Shown piece after piece: positions 23,333-31,336 of a DNA stretch of 64,000 bases. Source of the stretch: Atopsyche davidsoni (Eukaryota; Arthropoda; Insecta; Trichoptera; Hydrobiosidae). The notes under the pieces were generated by a model that was not told the DNA's origin, made no database searches, and saw only the letters and a list, made by a program, of their open reading frames with translations. Each line of letters starts with the position of its first letter. The first letter of the stretch is position 1. Location: the NCBI GenBank assembly GCA_022113835.1, contig JAILWY010000003.1, positions 12,175,501-12,239,500 of the forward strand, in the 5' to 3' direction. The position numbers and the translations under genes are program-made.

Positions 23333-24605
23333 TACGAGGACTGTTCAAAAAGTATCGCGAATTTTGAATTTTCGCAAGTTACGTATATTAAATTTACGAT
23401 TTTTTTGTGGCGTCATGTTGGTACTCATGTTTTTTTTATTTATACCGACAATTCGGCCATTGTGAACGTTCAGTTAATTGCTGACAGCTGCTTTTCTTGC
23501 ACGTGTTTGGCCTCGTCTTCGATTTTTGCCCATTTCAAAAATGGAACAAAGAATCTGTATGAAATTTTGTGTGAAAAACAAAATTAAGTGCGTGGACGCA
23601 TACCGAGTGTTGACTGTAGCATATGGTGAAGCTACCTTGGATCGAAGCAACGTTTATCGGTGGTACAAAATGTTCTCAGAGGGCCGAGAAGGTGTGAACG
23701 ACGAAGAGCGTGCCGGACGCCCGAGCACGTCAACAACTGACGAAAACATTGATGAAGTGAAGAAAATAGTATTGGCTAATCGTCGACTCATGGTTAGAGA
23801 AGTTGCTGAGGATTTAAACATATCGATTGGCTCTTGCCATTCGATTTTAACCAATGATTTGGGCATGAGACGGGTCGCCGCGAAATTCGTACCAAAATTG
23901 CTCAATTTCGACCAAAAACAGCATCGCATTAACATTGCTAAGGAGCTGTTTGAATCTGTCTGCGACGACCCAAATTAGCTCCAGGGGATCATAACTGGTG
24001 ACGAAACATGGACTTATGGTTTTGACGTGGAAACCAAACCTCAATCATCCCAATGGAAGCTGCCGCACGAGCCAAGACTGATAAAGACGCGCCAATTTCG
24101 CTCGAATGTGAAGGTTTTGCTTACAGTTTTCTTCGATTGCAGGGGCGTGGTGCATCATGAGTTCTTGCCACAGGGTGAACAGTCAATAAGGAATATTACC
24201 TGCAAGTTATGTGCAAGTTGCGCGAAGCAATCCGCCAGAAACGCCCACATTTGTAGAAGAACAAAAATTGGCTTTTGCTCATGATAACGCCCCTGCTCAC
24301 ACATCGTTGCTTGTGCGCGAATTTTTGGCCAAAAACAACACACTAATAGTGCTGCAGCCACCGTATTCCCCAGATCTGGCCCCCTGTGACTTTTTCTTGT
24401 TCCCAAAACTGAAGAGGCACATGAAAGGACGACGCTACGCTACGATTGAGGAGATAAAGACGGCATCGAAAATGGAGTTGAACAAGATCACAAAAAATGA
24501 TTTTTTGAAGTGCTTCGACGATTGGAAAAATCTTTAAGTGTATAATAAATAAATAATTTTTATAAAAAACACAAAATTCGTGATACTTTTTGAACAGACT
24601 ACGTA
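23333..24605 (+). mobile_element. mariner (DD34D) transposon copy
   Basis: Inverted ends of about 30 bp share ACTGTTCAAAAAGTATC on the left and TCTGTTCAAAAAGTATCAC at the right end read on the minus strand. Both are preceded by TA, the mariner target duplication. The length of 1.27 kb is normal for the family. The enclosed transposase is broken (see the pseudogene entry), so this copy cannot mobilise itself. Its right end lies directly against a hAT-type element. Confidence 0.9.
23541..24537 (+). pseudogene. mariner transposase, broken by a stop and a frameshift
   Basis: From the ATG at 23541 the frame gives the mariner N-terminal helix-turn-helix region, including a YRVLTVAYGEATLDRSNVYR-like stretch. 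It hits TAG at 23976-23978, then continues in the same frame with GDETW, where the first catalytic Asp is at 24000-24002. Between about 24180 and 24215 the frame shifts by one. The rest, ending TAA at 24535-24537, carries HDNAPAH (second Asp at 24283) and SPDLAPCDFF (third Asp 34 residues later, the DD34D spacing). All three catalytic Asp codons survive. A full product cannot be made, so it is a recent but inactivated copy. Confidence 0.9.
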
Positions 24606-25290
24606 TATCAAGGGTCCCCAACCTTTTTGCACCCAAGAGCACATTCTAGAATGATGGTCGGGTGGCGGGCACCATATATTTTTTCAAGGTATATTTATAG
24701 TTGGACACAGTCAATAATACATACAATGCACAAAAAATATTTAATTCCAAAAATATTATTATAAGATATAAAAATTATTAACATTTTAATGTAAAATAAA
24801 TAATACGTAGTAAATAATAGCATAAAATTTCTGGTAATTGGGTCAAATTAGGGCAAAAATGCAACAAATTATTATTAAAAACAACTTTAAAATGTACATC
24901 TATAGCTAAAAAATTGCAAACAACAGGTAAGAATTCAAAAAATATCAGTTAGTGTCCAGGCTAAATTTATTAAGATTTTAATGAACTGATTTTAATAATT
25001 TTAATTTTAATGTCTTTATTGGCTGATTTTTAAAATCATCAATATGTTCATTTGTAAGTCAAGATCTGTATGTACTTTGATTTTATTCATTCATTTTTAA
25101 AAGCAATAATTCGGAGAACCGAAAACAATTAAATTTTGTATGCTGCTCTTTTCAAGAATGGCAAATTTATTTATTTCAACAATATTCCAGAAGTCCTCAT
25201 CTGATACATTGGATTGAAGAATTATTATTTTGAAAATTATAACGATATAATTATTTTCGTTTATATTTCGCTGTTTAATTATCATCCTAT

Positions 25291-25440
25291 CGCAAAAATA
25301 TCAGATAGACTTTCACGTGACTTTCTCCTCACTTTTATCAACGCAAAAATATCAGGGACACTTTCTTATAGCTTTCCCTTCACTTGTACTACCGCAAAAA
25401 TATCAGATTTATATTTATTCAGCAACTTTTCCATCAAGTA
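25291..25440 (+). repeat. 51-bp tandem repeat, about three units
   Basis: Units start with CGCAAAAATATCAG at 25291, 25342 and 25393, an exact 51-bp period with diverged unit ends. They lie inside the hAT-type element. Because 51 is a multiple of three, one frame reads a repeated AKISD/AKISG peptide, but no protein is recognised. Confidence 0.8.
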
Positions 25441-25692
25441 TTTGAACAATATCGTAAAGGCGTTATTACAGAGACGAAGACAAACCAACTACACCCATTA
25501 TATGCAAATTCAACAGGCTTATATATGATTTTATGGAATGAATTATTATTTTGGAAATATTACGATATATATTTTTTTCAATTATATTTCTCTGTTGTTG
25601 AGGGACAAGGCATTTGCATGGTGAAGATCCATTAATATAATGAAATAAGTAACTTTTTATTTATATCTTCACATTGAGTTTATTTTATTATT

Positions 25693-25737
25693 TGCATTAC
25701 TAGTTTCGACCTTATAACCAGGTCATCATCAGATGCA
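25693..25737 (-). ncRNA. Hammerhead-ribozyme-like motif, opposite strand copy
   Basis: Exact reverse-complement copy of the motif at 25759-25803, in the left arm. Read on the minus strand it gives the same stem I, CTGATGA core, stem II, GAAA and GTA triplet. In a single transcript the two arms would instead pair with each other, which should compete with ribozyme folding. Confidence 0.6.
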
Positions 25738-25758
25738 CGACTTAAACTGATTAAGTCG

Positions 25759-25803
25759 TGCATCTGATGATGACCTGGTTATAAGGTCGAAACTAGTAAT
25801 GCA
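25759..25803 (+). ncRNA. Hammerhead-ribozyme-like motif (type I, minimal stem III)
   Basis: Stem I pairs TGCAT (25759-25763) with ATGCA (25799-25803). The core CTGATGA is at 25764-25770. Stem II pairs GACCT (25772-25776) with AGGTC (25784-25788) around a 7-nt loop. GAAA is at 25789-25792. A minimal stem III, C-TA-G, leads to the cleavage triplet GTA at 25796-25798. The one departure from the canonical core is an extra T at 25771 between the core and stem II, so activity is uncertain. Tiny stem III helices usually need a dimeric arrangement to cleave. Confidence 0.65.
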
Positions 25804-26006
25804 AATAATAAAATAAACTCAATGTGAAGATATAAATAAAAAGTTACTTATTTCATTATATATTTCTCTGTTTGTGAATATTATTTGTTTTCGTAACATT
25901 TTATTGTAAACTTAAATATTTTTTTATCGTGGTTGCACATCGGCGGGCACACGTAAACGGTCGGCGGGCGCCATGGTGCCCGCGTGCACAGGGTTGGGGA
26001 CCACTG

Positions 26007-26372
26007 TATATATGTATACATGAATTTATATAAAATTCAATTCCCAGATTCTTTATTTTATTTTACGTTAATTTACAATAGTAGTTAGGGTTGTGGGGCT
26101 TACAGCGTGTGGCTTAGGTGGTAGCGTACATGAAGTGCTCTATTCTCGTTATGGAGTATTTATAGGGAAAAATGTGTATAAAAAAAAAACATTTTTTGCA
26201 TGAGTTGAATAACAAAGATATTTTTTAAGAGATAGAACAAAACAAAACAAGATGATTAACTGAGTAAATTTACTGAGTTTATATAATGCAAACACCCTAT
26301 TATTACAATGGAGCAGTAGCTACCTCAGGGATACTTGACAACATATTGTATTTCGACGCATATGTATTTCAA

Positions 26373-26440
<68 letters not shown>

Positions 26441-27388
26441 AAGTCATTTTACGTATTTATTGTGTTAATAATTCTAACGCGAGTTATCAAAATCACATCT
26501 ATTTCCAAAATAATAACAGACTTATTAGTTCATTTGGCTTACGAAAAAAACAACTATGTCATTGTATTGTGCCCCTTCAGTAATAACGAGAAGATAACAA
26601 GAGAGACATCTATTATTTCCATTACAAAGCAATAGATATAGCGTCATAGAAGGGGGGAATGGCTGGACGTTCTTATCCAATCCATTGCGTCTGGTCTATT
26701 TTATACAAGTAGTAAAAATTTGGATCAATACCGACTGCCATTATACATAAGAAGATATCTCCGCCAGCCGCTAGCAGATGGCGATGCGCGGCTTTCCTAC
26801 TCAGAAAACCAATATAGATACTATTGGGAAAACATTACAATTATATTTATTAGATAAATAACATATTGGGTGTTTTTATTTATATTTTTAAATTATTTTA
26901 CGAGTTTTGAGTGCCGTAGTATGCTTTGGCGTCAGGTTTTTTTTGATGATGTGGAATCTTTTATGACTCCGTCGCTTCGGTCGCTTGTGAGAGCGTTCAT
27001 AAAAGACCCCTTCTTAACCGCCATCTTTTGGGTAAACGTTTACATATTTACATTTGCCGAGTTATACTGGAATGAATTACTTTGACAGAGATGGGGTTCT
27101 GTAGTTAAATATCCTTAAAGGTTAGTAATTTTGATTATTTACAAACATATATAAGCTATTTTTCATGACATTATTCTTGTTTGCGCGTTCAAATGATAGA
27201 TAACTTCGGAAATTATGATATAGGTCATTAGCCGCAACGGCGTTCGGTTGTCGCTTGCGGTGAAAATGTACGGTTTTAATTGATCTCCTGCATTGTTTTA
27301 CCGCTTATTGCATTATTTTCAGATCCAGCTCTTCATTTTCTATGCGAAGATGCTCGCACCCGAGCGTTGAAAATCGCCGGTATAGTAA
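26007..27388. other. Upstream region of CP190, including a (TA)n tract
   Basis: An AT-rich stretch with a TA microsatellite at 26376-26438. The part from about 26640 on is less AT-rich. A possible non-coding first exon of CP190 ends at about 27259 (GCG|GTGAAA), and a good acceptor (TTATTTTCAG) ends at 27322. That would give a 63-nt 5'UTR intron. No other gene is seen. Confidence 0.4.
26376..26438. repeat. (TA)n microsatellite
   Basis: An uninterrupted TA dinucleotide run of about 31 units. Confidence 0.95.
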
Positions 27389-30300
27389 ATGTCAAACGCC
27401 GAAATGTCGACGACGAAGCAAGTCAAAGTGGACAACTGGGGAGTTTTCTTCCTTCAGCGGTTGAAACATTTCTTCAACAAGACCGACTATTGCGACCTCA
27501 CTCTGCAGTTTCAAGACTATGCTCAGCTGAAAGTCCACCGTCTGGTGCTAAATGCCTGTACGGAATACTTTGAATTGCTAGAAAGAACTTGCGAAATGTA
27601 CGACGACTGCCTCATCATGCCGGACGACTTGCAGGCGGACGTAGTGGTACCCATCGTGAATTTTATGTACACCGGGCAGTTGGAATACGAATTTGAGCTT
27701 TATGACCGCCTCTACTCTACCGCCCAAATCATGAACATGACCGTTCTCACTAAGCTGTTGGATGCGCAAAAAGTTCAGCCCAAAACATTCAAAAAAAATA
27801 TTGTCGTAATGAATGATCAGCTGGGCGAAAAAAAATCTTTTGTCCGGCCCTCGACCAGTGGAGACTTCACCACTTTCCAGAGTCCAAAGAAGAGGATTAT
27901 CACCAGCAGAAAGTATGGCCCGGGACCTGGCCTTAAACCTGAAACTCCGGGGAAGATGATAATGGGGTCAGGCACGCCCAACAGTCGATTCAGTAAGCAG
28001 CCCAAGACTACCGAGTCTGCTCGACCTACTCGATATGAAATCCCAGAAGAACTTGACAGTGAGGACATTTTCGAATCCTCTTTCTCTGATATATCTTATG
28101 AAAGTCGACCTCTAATGAGGCATTCCAAGGCTAAGAATGACGAAAGCTTACCGAGAAACATATATGATGAGGCCTCTAGTTCTAGAAAATTTGAGGAACT
28201 GAGAAGAGGAGTGTCATATAAACGCCCACGCACATCCTCTTCTGAGGTTCCGGACTCTAAGCACATTGATTTGGACCAAGTCAACGAGTATGCCTATCAG
28301 CAAAAACTTCGCTCTGAATATATCGAACAAGATGGCTCCGATGATGACAACACTGAAATGTTTGATCCCTTAAATGTAGACTTTGACAAGGATAGCTCCA
28401 GTCAAATATCAGAGAAGGAGGATCCCAACTCGCTCTTTGGCCACATGGCCACAACTTCCAACACTCAGACTCTTTCCGTCAAGCCTGGAAAGGATAGCGG
28501 TTCTTCCCTCAACCACGCCAAGATCATTAGTGAAGTTCTCAAAAAATATCCCCACCTTGTCAAAAGTAATAAAAATATTAAACTCAAAATAATGACAGGC
28601 CCAAACAAATGCGACGTTGTAACCAAGAGTATATCTAAAAACATCATACTCGATCATTCCAAGAAGTACTCGACTAATTCCAGAAGTAATAAGCACGTCG
28701 ATGAGGATTTGAAGCCCGACTGGACATATGTATCCAAACATATGAATTCTGAAGCTATGGCCAATCTGGTGTCCAAAGGAGCTGAGAACACTACAGGCCC
28801 GTGGCTCTGTCTCATCTGTGGCACACCGGGGAAAGCTCTCAATTTCTTGTCATATAACAAGTACTATCATCATCTCGTTGATGTCCACAAAGAAAAAATC
28901 TCTGCCAACATCTGCGAGTACTGCGGTTATAAGTCAGGCAAGAGAAATCATCTCCTTCACCATTTGTACACAAAACACAATGTGCCTCCGCCCTCAACTC
29001 ACAGCTTCCCCAAGTGCAATCTCTGCTCCTATGTGGCCCTTACTGAGGCATTCCTCATAAAACACAAGATGTCCCACACTGATAACCGCGATTTCTCCTG
29101 CAACGTCTGCAATTCTTCCTTCCGCACCCGCAGTCAGTTGCTGGCTCATATTCAGGCCTCTGGACACAAGATCAGTCCTGACCGCAAAGCCTCTAACCAG
29201 TGCGTCTATTGCAACAAAATCTTCCTTCGCGAGGCTAACCTTTACACGCATCTCAAACTCGCTCACAAGGAAATTGCACGCCGTGATGGTATTATTGACA
29301 ATTCTGATGAAGAAGAAACCTACGATGATGAAATCAAGTATGAACAGAACGTTTCTTATCAGTACTCTCCCCGAGAGCATGTCAGCATAAAAGAGGAATA
29401 TGATGGTAAAATTCAAATCATATCAAACATGAACATGTCCAAAAGTCCTCGAAGTCCGCAACAGAAGATACTGAATTCCAAATTAATGAATCAAAATATG
29501 GGTGAGTCGGCCAAGAAAGGTTACTCTAAAAATACCCCACGTCCTGAAACAACGGTCATACAAACATTGGATCATAGTTCAGAAGCTGATGCCATGGATA
29601 ATGTTGCGAGCGGCATCGCAGCCAGTCTGGGTCTTGTGGATCGTATTGTCGTTCTCAATGACAATGAGTATATTTTGCAGTCTGGGCAGGATGGTGATGT
29701 GTCCATGGAACACACTATCGGCAGAGTCCAAGTCGGTCTGGATGGAGTCACTCAAGAAATCATCTTGTCCAATGTTCCAGGCGACGACTACTCTCAGCAG
29801 TCCACCATCGATGTTGCCATGCCTCAACAGACCAGGACCACCCAAATTATGGCAGCCAAGCCTCCCCGCCCCCTTCCTAAGCCCGGGCAATCGGTCAGAA
29901 CCATCATAGCCGGCCAGAACCAGCCCATCCAAATAATGGTTTCAGGAAATCAACAATTCAAAAATATCATGTCATCGACTCCCATTATTTACAGCAACAG
30001 TAATGATCTCAAGACTAATGTCACTGCTGTTACCAATGTTTCCCAAACTGGAAACATAAATTTGGGGAATGCCCCCGAGGGTCACGTTATGGTCTTGCAG
30101 GAAGGGGACTATGGGATGGCTGAATCCATGCCCACAGATGGATCCAATATTATGGTGGTCTACAGTCATCCTGTGGACAACGGCGGTAAGGAATATCTGC
30201 AAGTGGAACACAATCAATTTGAAAACATAACTGATCACCAAGAAATAGAAACGCACATGCAGCAAATACATGGAGAATCAGGTGATTCTAGTGCTGTGCT

Positions 30301-31336
30301 GTCAGACCAAGGACTAGTACACGAAACTGTAGAAACCTGGCACGAAGAAAGTGTTATAGAAGCACTGCAAGATGATTTAAAGGAAGAAGTCACGGAATGT
30401 GTGGAAACCGAAGAGTTTCCCCAAGATATTCCTAAAATTTCAGAAGAAAATATTCAAGTCCAGCAATCGTTAGAAGAAGTTGTTACTACTGAAGAAATTC
30501 AACAATTACAAGATAATTCTTCCCTAGTTGAGAGTGAACCTAATGAAGTAGTCATATCTTCTCATGAAGCGGAGAAACCTGAAGAGGAAGAAGCTTGCGA
30601 AAGTGATGTACAGCAAATGGACGCTACATGTGAGAGTGTGGAGGCAGAAGTCTTTTCAGAACAACTTACAGCCTCCTCTGAAGAAAATGTTGAACTTCAG
30701 GAGAACGGTGTCATCTTAGATCCTCAGCAATGCATGGAAATAGATAATTCAGTAAACTATGATATTGAAGAATCTGCCAAACAGGAACTTCCCAAAGAAA
30801 ATGTCCAAAAACTTGCTCTCGAATGGTCTGATGATGACACAACATCAAAAGAAATTCGTGGCTCAACTCAGGTACTCGATGTGAGTGAAAATATTCCAAC
30901 AGAGAATATAGAAGAAACTTCCACACCCATGGAAGTTGAGGAGTCAATTGAAAACATCCAAGAGGAAGTCCAAAAACACATTCAAGATGCTAGCAAGATG
31001 CCTAAACCTGAGTTAACCGTTGAACCCACCGATAATACTGTTGAAGAACAATCCACAGATATCAAGAGCAACGACCATCTCATTGAAAGCAGACCTGAAG
31101 AAGTGCATTTGGAAGATACTGAAGATTCAGAATCACCGAGAGAAGATCTCGAAGAGGATGTTAGTAAAAAGGAAAAAACAGTTGAAAAGATTTCCACCCT
31201 TCTCAACGATTGGGATGACAACGACTCTCAGCTGGAGGCCATGGAGGTTGACGGAAAAAAAACCTTGAGCATTCATCCAAAAGACTCTAATATCGATAAA
31301 CTTGTTAGTGACTGGGATGATGAAGATGATAAATAA
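27389..31336 (+). CDS. Cp190: CP190, BTB/zinc-finger insulator and centrosomal protein
   Basis: A single 1315-codon coding exon. The N-terminus (residues 9-125) is a BTB/POZ domain with the CP190 signature VKVDNWGVFFLQ, FNKTDYCDLTLQF and VVVPIVNFMYTG. Five C2H2-type fingers cluster at about residues 472-625 (CLICGTPG, CEYCGYKSGKR, CNLCSYV, CNVCNSSF, CVYCNKIF). The long C-terminus (from about 980) is acidic, with three spaced W-acidic motifs: LEWSDDD, LNDWDDND and the terminal SDWDDEDD. In flies CP190 is recruited by insulator DNA-binding proteins and associates with centrosomes in mitosis. The first ATG (27389) is used; a second at 27404 would drop five residues. A splice acceptor at 27321-27322 puts this exon after a 5'UTR intron. 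AATAAA at 32637 is a candidate poly(A) signal. The protein is longer than fly CP190. Confidence 0.93.
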   Translation: MSNAEMSTTKQVKVDNWGVFFLQRLKHFFNKTDYCDLTLQFQDYAQLKVHRLVLNACTEYFELLERTCEMYDDCLIMPDDLQADVVVPIVNFMYTGQLEYEFELYDRLYSTAQIMNMTVLTKLLDAQKVQPKTFKKNIVVMNDQLGEKKSFVRPSTSGDFTTFQSPKKRIITSRKYGPGPGLKPETPGKMIMGSGTPNSRFSKQPKTTESARPTRYEIPEELDSEDIFESSFSDISYESRPLMRHSKAKNDESLPRNIYDEASSSRKFEELRRGVSYKRPRTSSSEVPDSKHIDLDQVNEYAYQQKLRSEYIEQDGSDDDNTEMFDPLNVDFDKDSSSQISEKEDPNSLFGHMATTSNTQTLSVKPGKDSGSSLNHAKIISEVLKKYPHLVKSNKNIKLKIMTGPNKCDVVTKSISKNIILDHSKKYSTNSRSNKHVDEDLKPDWTYVSKHMNSEAMANLVSKGAENTTGPWLCLICGTPGKALNFLSYNKYYHHLVDVHKEKISANICEYCGYKSGKRNHLLHHLYTKHNVPPPSTHSFPKCNLCSYVALTEAFLIKHKMSHTDNRDFSCNVCNSSFRTRSQLLAHIQASGHKISPDRKASNQCVYCNKIFLREANLYTHLKLAHKEIARRDGIIDNSDEEETYDDEIKYEQNVSYQYSPREHVSIKEEYDGKIQIISNMNMSKSPRSPQQKILNSKLMNQNMGESAKKGYSKNTPRPETTVIQTLDHSSEADAMDNVASGIAASLGLVDRIVVLNDNEYILQSGQDGDVSMEHTIGRVQVGLDGVTQEIILSNVPGDDYSQQSTIDVAMPQQTRTTQIMAAKPPRPLPKPGQSVRTIIAGQNQPIQIMVSGNQQFKNIMSSTPIIYSNSNDLKTNVTAVTNVSQTGNINLGNAPEGHVMVLQEGDYGMAESMPTDGSNIMVVYSHPVDNGGKEYLQVEHNQFENITDHQEIETHMQQIHGESGDSSAVLSDQGLVHETVETWHEESVIEALQDDLKEEVTECVETEEFPQDIPKISEENIQVQQSLEEVVTTEEIQQLQDNSSLVESEPNEVVISSHEAEKPEEEEACESDVQQMDATCESVEAEVFSEQLTASSEENVELQENGVILDPQQCMEIDNSVNYDIEESAKQELPKENVQKLALEWSDDDTTSKEIRGSTQVLDVSENIPTENIEETSTPMEVEESIENIQEEVQKHIQDASKMPKPELTVEPTDNTVEEQSTDIKSNDHLIESRPEEVHLEDTEDSESPREDLEEDVSKKEKTVEKISTLLNDWDDNDSQLEAMEVDGKKTLSIHPKDSNIDKLVSDWDDEDDK

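Larger units (their letters stand above)
25597..25858. mobile_element. Palindromic retroelement with hammerhead-like motifs
   Basis: Flanked by a perfect 14-bp duplication, TATATTTCTCTGTT (25583-25596 and 25859-25872), in the hAT element. The insert starts GTTGAGGGACAAGG, a terminus shared with the 17.4 kb relative. The remainder is an inverted repeat whose arms, 25635-25745 and 25751-25861, are exact reverse complements over 111 bp around the 5-nt loop ACTGA; the palindrome runs a few bases into the right duplication. Each arm holds a hammerhead-like motif, so either transcript would carry one. The duplication length suggests target-primed reverse transcription. Minimal hammerheads in non-coding repeats are known from Penelope-like elements. 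Assignment to that group is inference. Confidence 0.85.
24609..26006. mobile_element. hAT-type element, non-autonomous, with nested insertion
   Basis: The left end reads CAAGGGTCCCCAACCTTTTT and the right end reads GGGTTGGGGACCACTG, the hAT-type terminal pair also seen at 61765-62297. The subterminal blocks TTTGCACCCAAGAGCA and GGTCGGCGGGCGCC match that second locus. The interior has no transposase. It contains a 51-bp tandem repeat and, at 25597-25858, a palindromic hammerhead-bearing insertion. No clean 8-bp duplication is visible, and its left end lies directly against the mariner. Confidence 0.7.

Noticed and set aside
22681..23587. Overlapping open frames of 88-214 codons on both strands at 22.7-23.6 kb
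   Set aside because: They are produced by the CG-rich pentamer array, which lacks stops in several frames, and by the start of the mariner.
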